Source of the DNA: Planococcus beigongshangi
GTDB lineage: Bacteria; Bacillota; Bacilli; Bacillales_A; Planococcaceae
Length of the DNA stretch: 64,000 nt
Assembly (NCBI RefSeq): GCF_016820495.1
Contig: NZ_JADHDU010000001.1
Location: forward strand, 372,257-436,256
Reading direction: 5' to 3'
Shown here: positions 44,386-53,191 of the stretch, one piece after another
Position numbering within the stretch: position 1 is the stretch's first letter
Layout of the letters: each line of letters begins with the position of its first letter
Program-made: the position numbers and the translations under genes
Notes under the pieces: generated by a model
The model's input: only the letters and a program-made list of their open reading frames with translations
Databases searched by the model: none
What the model was told of the DNA's origin: nothing

Positions 44386-44418
44386 AAAAGGCATCGGAAA
44401 GATAGTCCGATGCCTTTT
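44386..44418. terminator. Terminator between convergent vanZ-like and hmoB genes
   Basis: AAAAGGCATCGGA (44386-44398) / TCCGATGCCTTTT (44406-44418). Confidence 0.82.
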
Positions 44419-44439
44419 ATAATAGAACAAACTCATTTT

Positions 44440-44937
44440 TTATCGTTTGTAGGTCGTAACAAACGACGGGCGGGGGAAAATATTCGGCCGTTTATCGATG
44501 CCTTCCGTTGTGCCTCTTTTTGCATGGGCACTGCCGTATGCTTCGGATTCCTGCCAGTTTTTAAAGTCTTCTTCACCGTTCCAGACCGTCAAGATGACAT
44601 ACGTATCCGAATTGATCGGCCGCAAGACCCGGATGGCCGCAAAGCCGGGTTCTTTTTCCACCAGTCCAGCCCGATTGGAGAAGCGGGATTCAAAAAGCTC
44701 CCGGCCTTCATCGCTTACAGGAATATTATTGAATACGGCAAAATAGCCGCTATTGATATCCCCGACGGCATTCAACATGTGATATGCCTCTGCATCCGGA
44801 AGTATGGTGCCGCCTGCCGATTCATGGAGAAGCACAGATTCATCATCATTAATGAGATAGATAAGCCGTGAATTCGGAAGGGACGCCATGATCTGCATCG
44901 CTTCGTCTTTGTGTCCTTGCCATTTATATAATTCCAT
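44440..44937 (-). CDS. hmoB: HmoB-like heme-degrading monooxygenase
   Basis: 165 aa, ATG at 44937 after AAAGAGGTG. Antibiotic-biosynthesis-monooxygenase (ferredoxin-like) fold. The C-terminal half agrees closely with Bacillus HmoB as I recall it: AVFNNIPVSDEGRELFESRF, SNRAGLVEKEPGFAAIRVLR, DTYVILTVWNGEEDFKNWQE, AHAKRGTTEGIDKRPNIF and RPSFVTTY. HmoB opens the heme ring to release iron. Cytoplasmic, single gene. Confidence 0.88.
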   Translation of the reverse strand: MELYKWQGHKDEAMQIMASLPNSRLIYLINDDESVLLHESAGGTILPDAEAYHMLNAVGDINSGYFAVFNNIPVSDEGRELFESRFSNRAGLVEKEPGFAAIRVLRPINSDTYVILTVWNGEEDFKNWQESEAYGSAHAKRGTTEGIDKRPNIFPRPSFVTTYKR

Positions 44938-45095
44938 TTCTGCACCTCTTTCGATTGATCCTTCTTTTTCATCTTATCTTTTTTAAAATCAGGATGCCAA
45001 TAATAGGTCGCTGCAACCTGAAAGCGCTGGAACCCTTGACTTTATCGGCCGATTGATATAAATTAACTCAATGGCAAAATTAAGGAGGGTTTCAC

Positions 45096-45113
45096 ATGGG
45101 CTCGAACCTGTGA
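45096..45113 (+). other. Short upstream ORF (5 codons) with strong ribosome binding site
   Basis: AAGGAGGG (45082-45089) is ideally placed before ATG at 45096, which opens MGSNL-stop only. The small membrane-protein gene at 45143 lies 30 bases downstream in another frame. Either a leader peptide that couples translation, or the true start of the next gene lost by a one-base indel. Confidence 0.4.
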
Positions 45114-45142
45114 AAGCCGTCCGGGATGATGGGGAAGATAAT

Positions 45143-45298
45143 ATGTGGGCATTAATCATAGCGGGCTTCTCATTTGTCGCGGCGATCATACTTTCTTTGG
45201 GCAAAGTCAGTGAACGCGGAAATGATATGGCAGCAGCACATCGTGAAGAATTGCTTTCAAGAAAGACTGAAGAAAATGAAAGCGATCAGGATAGGTAG
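45143..45298 (+). CDS. Small single-span membrane protein, 51 aa
   Basis: ATG at 45143, 6 bases after GGGGAAG. N-terminal membrane helix (MWALIIAGFSFVAAIILSLG) then a charged cytoplasmic tail (HREELLSRKTEENESDQDR). The frame stays open upstream to 45071 without a ribosome binding site. Function unknown; terminator at 45327. Confidence 0.6.
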   Translation: MWALIIAGFSFVAAIILSLGKVSERGNDMAAAHREELLSRKTEENESDQDR

Positions 45299-45326
45299 TC
45301 TTTAATACATAATAGAGAATGTTTTT

Positions 45327-45356
45327 ACCCCCAAGATATTTTTCTGGGGGTTTTTG
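45327..45356 (+). terminator. Rho-independent terminator
   Basis: ACCCCCA (45327-45333) / TGGGGGT (45345-45351), then TTTT. Confidence 0.8.
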
Positions 45357-45640
45357 ACATGTTGTCGATAATCTATCTTTTCCTGGATTCTATTCCATGT
45401 TTATACTTTTACGCTATTTTTCAATTTTTAATAAGTAATAAGAACCAATTATATTTTTTTAACTTTTATTTAACATATTAAAGGTATCTTTTAGACTAGA
45501 ACTTCATCTGATGAGTGACTAACAGACTAATTACCGGTTGAAAAGACTGTAAATTCAGAAATTACAAAGCAGCTAAACTTTCCTTCATCTTCTTCAAGGG
45601 ATAACGTATGGCACGGAATTAATTTAGGGCGGTGATTTTA
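45357..45640 (+). other. Upstream region of the second polysaccharide operon
   Basis: About 285 AT-rich bases. A weak promoter candidate TTAACA (45470-45475) - 16 - TAGACT (45492-45497) would give a leader of about 140 bases. No known riboswitch seen; no gene. Confidence 0.4.
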
Positions 45641-46351
45641 ATGGTTACTTCAAGCAGCAGAAAAGAAGAAGTTCAAGTGAGTGCTGAAGACCCCCCAATG
45701 GAGATTCTTGATGATTTTCAAACAATTGAATATGGAAACACAGATGCATTTTATTTGCTGACGAAAAGGTTGTTGGATGTTGTCATTTCTATCGTTGGAA
45801 TTGCTGTTCTTTTACCGTTATTCCTTTTAGTGGTCCTAATGATAAAGGTGGAAGACCCGGAAGGGGAAATTTTTTTCCGGCAGCAAAGAGTCGGTAAGGA
45901 TGGAACACTTTTCAAGATGTATAAATTCCGGTCGATGGTCAGTAATGCGGAAACATTGAAAGCGGCATTGATTGATAAAAATGAAGCTGCAGGCCCGGTA
46001 TTCAAAATCAGATTTGATCCAAGAGTAACAAAAGTTGGTGCTTTCATCAGGAAGACGAGCATTGATGAATTGCCGCAGCTCATCAATGTATTGAAAGGTG
46101 AAATGTCATTGGTTGGACCGCGTCCTGCGCTTCCGGATGAAGTTGATAAGTACACGGATTTTGAACGGCGGAGAATAGCGGTGGTTCCAGGTCTGACTTG
46201 TTACTGGCAAGTCAGTGGCCGAAGCAATATAGGCTTTGACGAATGGGTGAAATTGGACTTGAAATACATTAAAGAACGGAACACATTGGTCGATTTAAAA
46301 CTGATTTGCCGTACCGTTTTTGTGTTGTTTGGATCAAAAGATGCCTTTTGA
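45641..46351 (+). CDS. Bacterial sugar transferase (initiating phosphoglycosyltransferase)
   Basis: 236 aa; ATG at 45641 with AGGGCGGTG upstream (the GTG at 45632 overlaps it). One reentrant N-terminal helix (LLDVVISIVGIAVLLPLFLL) and the catalytic block: FFRQQRVGKDGTLFKMYKFRSM, KTSIDELPQLINVLKGEMSL, VGPRPALPDE and GLTCYWQVSGRS. Transfers a sugar phosphate (Gal-1-P, GlcNAc-1-P or similar) to undecaprenyl phosphate, starting the repeat unit. The island at 11-27 kb has no such gene, so this enzyme probably primes that polymer. First gene of a four- or five-gene operon. Confidence 0.93.
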   Translation: MVTSSSRKEEVQVSAEDPPMEILDDFQTIEYGNTDAFYLLTKRLLDVVISIVGIAVLLPLFLLVVLMIKVEDPEGEIFFRQQRVGKDGTLFKMYKFRSMVSNAETLKAALIDKNEAAGPVFKIRFDPRVTKVGAFIRKTSIDELPQLINVLKGEMSLVGPRPALPDEVDKYTDFERRRIAVVPGLTCYWQVSGRSNIGFDEWVKLDLKYIKERNTLVDLKLICRTVFVLFGSKDAF

Positions 46352-46368
46352 AAAAGGAGGCGGATATT

Positions 46369-47157
46369 ATGCTGGATATGAATCAGGAATTTTGGGGTTC
46401 GAATGAAAATTATTACGGGTACATGGGCAATATAAAATTATTGAAGATGGAAAAACGGAAAGTCTTGGAAGAATTGCGGCATTGTTTTTTAACACAAAAA
46501 AAAGCGCGGGTTTTCTTTCTCGATGCCTATGGCTTTAACCTGGCACAAATAAATCCACACTACCTAAGGAACATGAATGCAGCAGAATTTGTGCTTAACG
46601 ACGGTGTAGGGATAAGGCTTGCGGCTAGAGCTTTTAATATTACTTTAGAAGAGGACTTTAACAATAAGGAATTCATTTCTGAAGTTCTGGAGATAATAAA
46701 TGAAGAAAAGATGAGTCTATCTTTACTTGGAGCCGATATCAAAGTAACGGAGCAGACAGTTGAACTGATTACTGTTGAATATCCAGACATCAACATTTCA
46801 GGAATCCACGAAGGTAACTTCACTGATCCGATTAAATTGCTTTACAACATTAACCAGGAAAAGCCGGATTTATTGTTGGTGGGGTTGGGGACGGCGATAC
46901 AGGAAGGGTGGATTTCTCATTACTTTGATGAACTCGACACTACTATAATCATGGCGGTTGGTCGACACTTGGATCCTAACGCCCCTGGCATAACCGCGAC
47001 CCCTTCCTCAAGAAGCAAATTACCGGTCAAATGGAGTCACCGCTATATTTCTGAGTGGAAAAAGATATTCAGAAAATACATTGTTGAGAATGGAATTTTC
47101 TTCAGTAATATCATGAAGCTTGCTAGAAAAAGGCAATCTGAACAACGGGAATTATAG
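46369..47157 (+). CDS. WecB/TagA/CpsF family glycosyltransferase, atypical C-terminus
   Basis: 262 aa; ATG at 46369, 8 bases after AAAGGAGG. Recognisable N-terminal two thirds: FFLDAYGFNLAQINPHYL, FVLNDGVGIRLAAR (Asp kept), LSLLGADIKVTEQTVELI and LLVGLGTAIQEGWI. The C-terminal third departs from the family: in place of G-FD..G...RAP....GLEWLYRL..EPRR it reads VGRHLDPNAPGITATPSSRS and KWSHRYISEWKKIFRKY. That region normally closes over the active site at the membrane, so this may be a different specificity. Starts 17 bases after the sugar transferase gene. Confidence 0.85.
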   Translation: MLDMNQEFWGSNENYYGYMGNIKLLKMEKRKVLEELRHCFLTQKKARVFFLDAYGFNLAQINPHYLRNMNAAEFVLNDGVGIRLAARAFNITLEEDFNNKEFISEVLEIINEEKMSLSLLGADIKVTEQTVELITVEYPDINISGIHEGNFTDPIKLLYNINQEKPDLLLVGLGTAIQEGWISHYFDELDTTIIMAVGRHLDPNAPGITATPSSRSKLPVKWSHRYISEWKKIFRKYIVENGIFFSNIMKLARKRQSEQREL

Positions 47158-47191
47158 GTTTGTATATTGAAGCAATGGAGGAGCATATTAT

Positions 47192-48202
47192 ATGGAATCG
47201 ATGGTGAGTGTAATTATTCCCACATGTAAAGGGTCGGACAATTTGCCGCGTGCACTTAACAGTATTCTCGAACAAACCTATAAATCGTTGGAAGTTATCG
47301 TAGTGGACCATAATGAGCCAAGATCTCCAGCGCGGCAAAGGACGGAGGAAGCCATGAGGGAATATCTGCATTTGAATCATGTGAAGTATATCAGGTCTGC
47401 AAAAACTCAAGATCGGTCAGCTGCCCGTAATATTGGCATCACTGAATCGATTGGCAGCTATTTATGCTTTTTGAATGATGACGACTTTTATCTAAAAGAA
47501 CGCATAGAAAAGTCTGTAGAGCTGTTGGAGGAGAATCCAGGATACGAAGGCATTATTTGTGGAGTTTTAATCACTGATGAAAAAAGAGTGAAGTATTTAT
47601 TAATCCCTGAAAATCCAATAAAACAAAGAACCCTCTTAATAAATGAATCCATTCTGTGTATGGGCAGCAATCTATTCCTGAGCCGCCATGCAGTGGAAGT
47701 TGCTGGAGGATTTAATGAATTGTTCAACCATCATGACATTAATGAATTCATGCTGAGAGTATTAGAGGATTTCGAAATTCTGCATTTGGAAGATATATTG
47801 ATTGTTAAATCCGATGCAGGTAATAGTGACCAGCCCAATTACAGGTATTTAAGAAAATTGAAAGAGCTTTATATGCTCAGATTCGAAGAAGTGATTGAAA
47901 GGCTTGATCCTATTGAGCGCACCAGATTCTATATAACACAATATGAGGAGTTATTTTACGCAGCGCTTTATTCCGGCAAGAAAGAATATATAGAGCAAAG
48001 TCTCCGTGAATTAAAACTCTTCAGGGGAATTACCCTGAAAGACAGGTTCAATATCCTGTTTAACGAGAAACATTTAAGCAGAAAGAAAATCTTTAGAACG
48101 CGAGGGCCGTTGTATGATCGCTCCAAAAAAAGAGTTATTTCAAAACAATTGAAAAATCATATGGATCCAATGGTGAAAGAGGATATTTTAAACATTATTT
48201 AA
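47192..48202 (+). CDS. Glycosyltransferase family 2
   Basis: 336 aa, ATG at 47192 after GGAGGAGC. GT-A domain: VSVIIPTCKGSDNLPRALNS, VVDHNEP, AARNIGITESIGSYLCFLND followed by DDFYLKERIEKS (DDD-type metal site), and GGFNELFNHHDINEFMLRVL. The C-terminal helix-rich part resembles EPS GT2 enzymes. Part of the second polysaccharide operon. Confidence 0.88.
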   Translation: MESMVSVIIPTCKGSDNLPRALNSILEQTYKSLEVIVVDHNEPRSPARQRTEEAMREYLHLNHVKYIRSAKTQDRSAARNIGITESIGSYLCFLNDDDFYLKERIEKSVELLEENPGYEGIICGVLITDEKRVKYLLIPENPIKQRTLLINESILCMGSNLFLSRHAVEVAGGFNELFNHHDINEFMLRVLEDFEILHLEDILIVKSDAGNSDQPNYRYLRKLKELYMLRFEEVIERLDPIERTRFYITQYEELFYAALYSGKKEYIEQSLRELKLFRGITLKDRFNILFNEKHLSRKKIFRTRGPLYDRSKKRVISKQLKNHMDPMVKEDILNII

Positions 48203-48301
48203 AATGCAGAAACGTTTAAGAAATCACAAAAGGATTAACTATAAGAAGCTGAAACCTAATGGAAATGACATGCCGTCAACATAGGAAATGGGGGATTCAA
48301 C

Positions 48302-49321
48302 ATGATTTTAGTAACCGGTGGAGCAGGCTATATCGGGAGTCATGCTGCAGTGGAATTATTGGAGAATGGCTACGAGATTGTCATATTGGATTCTCTTGCC
48401 AACAGCAGTTATGAATCGATTCTAAGGATAAAAGAATTGACAGGCAGGAATTTCGAATTTTATGAAGTTGATCTGTTGGAGACTGAAAAAGTCGAAAACT
48501 TGTTCCGTATGCACAATATAAAAGCAGTCATGCATTTCGCCGGATTGAAATCTGTAGGCGAATCTGTATCATTCCCGCTTGATTATTATGGAAATAATAT
48601 TGCCGGAACTTTAAATCTCTGCAAAATAATGAGCAGATTCAATGTACGTGAACTGGTTTTCAGTTCATCTGCAACGGTTTATCGGACAATAGGCAATCAG
48701 GCACTCGAGGAAAGTTCGAGTTTAGGTGCAAACAACCCATATGGCCGTACAAAATTGGTGATCGAAGAAATGCTGCATGATCTGTATCGGTCAGATCCTT
48801 TTTGGAAAATCGTGATTCTTCGCTATTTTAATCCGATTGGTGCACATGAAAGTGGAAAAATTGGAGAAGATCCAGCTGGAATACCTAATAATCTGATGCC
48901 TTATATAACGCAGGTGGCCATCGGCAGAAGACCGGTACTGCAAGTGTTCGGAGAAGACTATGACACACCGGACGGTACGTGCATAAGGGATTACATTCAC
49001 ATATCCGATTTGGTGAAAGGTCATTTGAAAGCACTGGAATACCTTACGGGTCCGCCAGGTATAGAAACATTCAACTTGGGAACTGGGAAAGGTTATAGCG
49101 TCCTTGACTTAGTGAAGGAATTTTCCAGGGCATCAGGGATTGAAATACCGTATCAAGTGACCGATAGACGCGAAGGAGATGTGCCAATATGTTATGCGAG
49201 TGCTGAAAAAGCTAGAAATCGGTTACTATGGGAAGCGGAAAAGGACTTATTCGAAATGTGCCAGGATGCCTGGAGATGGCAAGCGATGAACCCGTATGGA
49301 TATGGAGTGATAAAAACCTGA
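48302..49321 (+). CDS. galE: UDP-glucose 4-epimerase
   Basis: 339 aa, ATG at 48302 after GGGGGAT. GGAGYIGSHAAVELLENG (NAD site), MHFAGLKSVGESV, SSSATVYRT, NNPYGRTKLVIEEML with YxxxK, ILRYFNPIGAHESGKIGEDP, YDTPDGTCIRDYIHISDL and NLGTGKGYSVLDLV are all typical of GalE. Interconverts UDP-glucose and UDP-galactose, using UDP-glucose from the GalU copies. The ATVYG motif reads ATVYR, a small deviation. Confidence 0.93.
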   Translation: MILVTGGAGYIGSHAAVELLENGYEIVILDSLANSSYESILRIKELTGRNFEFYEVDLLETEKVENLFRMHNIKAVMHFAGLKSVGESVSFPLDYYGNNIAGTLNLCKIMSRFNVRELVFSSSATVYRTIGNQALEESSSLGANNPYGRTKLVIEEMLHDLYRSDPFWKIVILRYFNPIGAHESGKIGEDPAGIPNNLMPYITQVAIGRRPVLQVFGEDYDTPDGTCIRDYIHISDLVKGHLKALEYLTGPPGIETFNLGTGKGYSVLDLVKEFSRASGIEIPYQVTDRREGDVPICYASAEKARNRLLWEAEKDLFEMCQDAWRWQAMNPYGYGVIKT

Positions 49322-49427
49322 TCATCAGTGGGGCAATACGTAAAAGCAGTAGAAATATTATATGGTCTGCAAGCTGTCGACTACTAATTCTACCAAGACA
49401 TTACTCTAAGTGATAGGCGGGATTGAA

Positions 49428-50753
49428 ATGAAGATTGCTGTTATTGGCACGGGATATGTTGGACTGGTTACAGGAGTGACGTTAACTGAAATTGGCAGAA
49501 AAGTTGTATGTATCGATATTGATGAACAGAAAGTTGAGCAATTGAAAACAGGCCGATCTCCTATTTATGAACCTGGATTAAGTGAAATGATGAAGAAGAA
49601 TATCGAAGCCGGACTTCTTAGCTTTACATCAAGCCATCGTGAAGCTTTAAGCCAGGCAGACATAATTTATATTGCTGTCGGTACTCCGGAAAAAGAAGAC
49701 GGTTCAGCAGATCTCCGTTATGTGGAAAGGGCATGTAAAGATATCGCCTGGAATATCACACGGAATACAATTATTGTGACTAAAAGTACCGTTCCCGTAG
49801 GCACCAACCAGTGGATTCATGAGACTATATTATTGAATCTTCTTCATGATGTCCAAATTGATGTAATATCAAACCCTGAATTTTTAAGAGAAGGTTCTGC
49901 CATTGCCGATTCTTTCGACGCTGATAGAATCATCATCGGATCGAACTCAAAAAGAGCGGCGTCTATTATAGAAGAAGTCAACAGACCATTTGGAGTTCCA
50001 GTTTTCCATACAGATATCAAAAGTGCTGAAATGATAAAGTATGCATCAAATGCATTCCTGGCGACAAAAATCAGCTTTATCAATGAAATTTCGAATATTT
50101 GTGAACTGTTAGGCGCGGATGTTGAAAACGTATCTGAAGGTATGGGATTGGATAAAAGGATTGGCCGGCAATTCCTGAAAGCTGGGATTGGTTATGGAGG
50201 TTCCTGTTTTCCAAAAGATACAAAAGCGTTGATCCAGATTGCAGGAAACGTCAATTATGAATTCCAGCTTTTGAAAGGTGTAGTAAATGTGAATATTAAA
50301 CAGCAGAGTATTCTGTTGGAGAAACTAAAAGCCTGCATTCCGGATTTGACAGGTAAAAGAGTAGGTATACTGGGATTAGCTTTTAAACCTGAAACAGATG
50401 ATATGAGGGAAGCGGCATCAATTATCATTACTGAGGAACTTATCACTCAGGGCGCGACAGTAATAGGCTACGATCCGGTTGCTACGAGAAATGCAAAAAA
50501 CGTCCTCAATCCTCTAATGACTTATGCCGAGAACATTGCGGAAGCGATTGAAGATTGTGATGCGGTACTGATACTTACTGAATGGAATGAAATTAGAGAA
50601 CTGCCACCAGTGGTTTTCCGCGCGATGAAAAGACCATTGGTAATTGATGGGCGTAATTGCTATTCGTTGAAGGAAATGCAAAATCATGAGATCGAATATC
50701 ATTCGATTGGCAGGCCTCCTGTGAATGAGCAGGTCGCTTCCGTATTAGCGTAA
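49428..50753 (+). CDS. ugd: UDP-glucose 6-dehydrogenase
   Basis: 441 aa; ATG at 49428 with AGGCGGG upstream, rather than the GTG at 49410. NAD site AVIGTGYVGLVTGVTLTEIG, catalytic Cys260 in GYGGSCFPKDTKAL, LGLAFKPETDDMREAASI and ILTEWNEIRELPP. Oxidises UDP-glucose to UDP-glucuronate, giving the polymer an acidic sugar. Last gene of the operon; the next gene has its own upstream region. Confidence 0.94.
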   Translation: MKIAVIGTGYVGLVTGVTLTEIGRKVVCIDIDEQKVEQLKTGRSPIYEPGLSEMMKKNIEAGLLSFTSSHREALSQADIIYIAVGTPEKEDGSADLRYVERACKDIAWNITRNTIIVTKSTVPVGTNQWIHETILLNLLHDVQIDVISNPEFLREGSAIADSFDADRIIIGSNSKRAASIIEEVNRPFGVPVFHTDIKSAEMIKYASNAFLATKISFINEISNICELLGADVENVSEGMGLDKRIGRQFLKAGIGYGGSCFPKDTKALIQIAGNVNYEFQLLKGVVNVNIKQQSILLEKLKACIPDLTGKRVGILGLAFKPETDDMREAASIIITEELITQGATVIGYDPVATRNAKNVLNPLMTYAENIAEAIEDCDAVLILTEWNEIRELPPVVFRAMKRPLVIDGRNCYSLKEMQNHEIEYHSIGRPPVNEQVASVLA

Positions 50754-50879
50754 AATTTTTAGTAAGTTGAACTTTGTTCCAGGATATACCAGACGAAGAG
50801 CTCCCGAATCCTTTTCCGCGCTGTAAATCCAGTTAGTGTATAATGATGGAAATGTTCGCGGAAAGGAGTGCAACCTGCT

Positions 50880-51431
50880 ATGGAAACTGTGCTGGCAATA
50901 TGTATCGGCCTGGCTTTGAGTGCGACAGTAGGATTCCGGATTTTTACACCTTTGCTCATAACCGGTATTTTTGAAAGAGTGGATTGGATCACGCTGACGG
51001 AAGGCTTCAATTGGCTTGGCAGCACTCCTGCACTGATCGCTTTTGGAGCAGCCACTTTTTTTGAAGTTGCTGTCAACTATATCCCTGCGCTTGGTTCCTT
51101 CATGAAAGTTATCGCCACACCGATTGCAGCAATAGCAGGAGTCCTGCTGACAGCATCGTTTATCGGGGATATGAGTCCGTTTCTGGAATGGAGCATCGCA
51201 ATCATTGGTGGCGGTGGAATCGCTACAGCTTCACATACGGCAGTCACTGCCGTCAAAGGTGTTAGTGAAGCAGCCTTTCTCAGCCCGGCAGTCGCAGTTG
51301 CGGAAGATGCAACTGCGACACTTGTGCCGATTGCAATTTTTCTGATTCCTGTGCTGGCAATAGTTTTCCTGTTACTTGTTCCGCTGCTTATCATCTTCTT
51401 CTATAATAAGCGGAAGCAACGGATTGCCTAG
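50880..51431 (+). CDS. DUF4126 membrane protein
   Basis: 183 aa from ATG at 50880, after AAAGGAG. Gly/Ala-rich membrane protein with about five hydrophobic segments; conserved-looking blocks LSATVGFRIFTPLLITGIF, GAATFFEVAVNYIPALG and ATASHTAVTAVKGVSEA. The family is widespread and uncharacterised. A TATAAT at 50839 may be its -10 box. Bidirectional terminator at 51496. Confidence 0.8.
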   Translation: METVLAICIGLALSATVGFRIFTPLLITGIFERVDWITLTEGFNWLGSTPALIAFGAATFFEVAVNYIPALGSFMKVIATPIAAIAGVLLTASFIGDMSPFLEWSIAIIGGGGIATASHTAVTAVKGVSEAAFLSPAVAVAEDATATLVPIAIFLIPVLAIVFLLLVPLLIIFFYNKRKQRIA

Positions 51432-51495
51432 CCGTTTTCATTGAGATGTCATGGGCACCCGGCAAACTATCGCAGGGGATATCTGCAGCATAAAG

Positions 51496-51531
51496 AAAAA
51501 AGAACCTGGCGCTTTGCGCCGGGTTCTTTTC
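51496..51531. terminator. Bidirectional terminator
   Basis: AAAAAGAACCTGGCGC / GCGCCGGGTTCTTTT (about 51496-51530) between convergent genes. Confidence 0.85.
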
Positions 51532-51542
51532 GGATTCAGTAA

Positions 51543-52766
51543 TTAACGTGGAATCACCAATACCTGTCCGATCCGAAGCACGTTGACGTTCGTAATTTTA
51601 TTGGCTGCGGCAATTTTAGCGACGGTAGTTTTGTGGCGTACAGCGATGCCATATAATGTGTCGCCTGCTTTAACGGTATATCTTACGGCAGTGGCTGGTG
51701 GCGGTGTACTGCTGGTGCCAGGGATCTTCAGGACCTGCCCGATCCGCAGCAGGTTGACGTTGACAATATTATTGGCGCTGGCAATTTTGGCGACAGTGGT
51801 ATTGTAACGTTTAGCGATGGAGTACATGGTGTCACCGGCTTTGACGGTATAAGTTGAAAAAGTTGCCGGCGGCGGAGTTGGAGCAGGAGCGGGCGTTGTA
51901 CTCGTACCCGGAATTTTCAATACCTGCCTGATCCGCAGCAGATTGACATTTACGATATTATTGGCAGCAGCAAGTTTAGCGACAGTCGTATTATATCGTT
52001 TGGCGATTGAATACATCGTATCGCCAGCTTTGACGGTATAGGTGGTTCCACCGGCTGCTGGAGGTGCAGAAGGCAATTTCAGTAACTGGGAGACAGTGAC
52101 AAATGAGTAGCCTTTCTCTTTTAACTTCTTGATGATCGTTGGCAGAGCGGTTGGCGTACCGGATGCTCTGGCGCCGGTGTGCATCAATACGATAGTGCCG
52201 GGCACGATGTTATTGACGACCTTATTGGTGATGGTGGTGGCAGAATCCCCGCGCCAGTCAATGGTGTCAATATTCCACTGAATGGTGTAACCATATCCAG
52301 CTGCTCCGACTCCGGCCAATACACTGCTGTTAACGGAACCATAAGGTGCACGGAAAATCGGCTTCGTCGTCTTCCCCGTGAGATTTTTGACGATCGTTTC
52401 GGTACGGTCCAACTGCGACTTCATCTGTGCGGCAGACAGGGTCCTGAAGTCTGGGTGGGAGTAGGAATGGTTGCCGAGTTGATGGCCTTTAGCGGCAATA
52501 TTCTTTATCGCCTGCGGATGTTTTTCAGCGCCTGATCCCGTAAGGAAAAAAGTCGCTGTCACTTTATGCGTTGAAAGGATGTCCAGGATCTTATTGATGT
52601 TCGTGCCATCAGATCCGTCATCGAATGTTAACGCAACTGCCTTGCCGGATGTATTTCCTTTCGTAATGTAAGTTGAATTCGCTGCTTCGGACTGGCCGCT
52701 GAATGAAAACAGACTGAATAGAACCAATAGCAGAACAGCTGCAATCTTACCGGTTTTCGTGCCCAC
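51543..52766 (-). CDS. Polysaccharide deacetylase with three C-terminal LysM repeats
   Basis: 407 aa; GTG at 52766, about 7 bases after AAAGGGGTG (the GTG at 52775 lies in that site). Signal peptide ([17 protein letters not shown]). Carbohydrate esterase 4 domain: [10 protein letters not shown] (metal Asp), [10 protein letters not shown] (metal His pair), [22 protein letters not shown] and [12 protein letters not shown]. Three LysM modules follow, each beginning [17 protein letters not shown] or a close variant and ending LKIPG, joined by Pro/Thr linkers. LysM binds peptidoglycan or chitin; the enzyme removes acetyl groups from GlcNAc or MurNAc in the wall. Secreted and wall-bound. Confidence 0.93.
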   Translation of the reverse strand: MGTKTGKIAAVLLLVLFSLFSFSGQSEAANSTYITKGNTSGKAVALTFDDGSDGTNINKILDILSTHKVTATFFLTGSGAEKHPQAIKNIAAKGHQLGNHSYSHPDFRTLSAAQMKSQLDRTETIVKNLTGKTTKPIFRAPYGSVNSSVLAGVGAAGYGYTIQWNIDTIDWRGDSATTITNKVVNNIVPGTIVLMHTGARASGTPTALPTIIKKLKEKGYSFVTVSQLLKLPSAPPAAGGTTYTVKAGDTMYSIAKRYNTTVAKLAAANNIVNVNLLRIRQVLKIPGTSTTPAPAPTPPPATFSTYTVKAGDTMYSIAKRYNTTVAKIASANNIVNVNLLRIGQVLKIPGTSSTPPPATAVRYTVKAGDTLYGIAVRHKTTVAKIAAANKITNVNVLRIGQVLVIPR

Positions 52767-53191
52767 AAAACTCACCCCTTTTTTTATTTACACCAACGAG
52801 CCATCAGTGTATGTATAGCATTTGTGGGCTTTATCAGCTGTTTTTTAAAGTGAAATTGCATAAGTTCTTTACAGTGATTATAACACATGTCAAGACAATA
52901 TGATATAAGTTATTTAAATATTCAGATAAATTAATTTGGTAGATGATTCTATTTAATCATGAGGACTGGAATAGCATTAAGAACAAAAAATAGCTAAATA
53001 GCTTGATTTATTATTACATTCATTGTAATATAATTGTAATATAAGCATTGATGGCAATAAAGATGAAATGAAGAGATAAAGAAAACTCATACATTATGCC
53101 AGGCTGTACTTACAAATTCAATATAAAATGCAGCTGTGTCAGAGTGGCACAGCTTTTTATTTTGTAAGAATAATTTAGTGGGGGAACAATT
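52767..53191 (+). other. Long AT-rich leader or intergenic region before the DUF916 gene
   Basis: About 425 bases with no credible gene. Contains a doubled ATTGTAATATAA motif (53023-53045, with a TATAAT at 53029) and then, 90 bases on, a full terminator hairpin at 53132, only about 30 bases before the next start codon. The layout suggests a short transcript or an attenuated leader. Confidence 0.5.
53132..53160 (+). terminator. Terminator upstream of the DUF916 gene (possible attenuator)
   Basis: AGCTGTG (53132-53138) / CACAGCT (53148-53154), then TTTTT. No gene precedes it on this strand for 1.7 kb. Confidence 0.75.
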
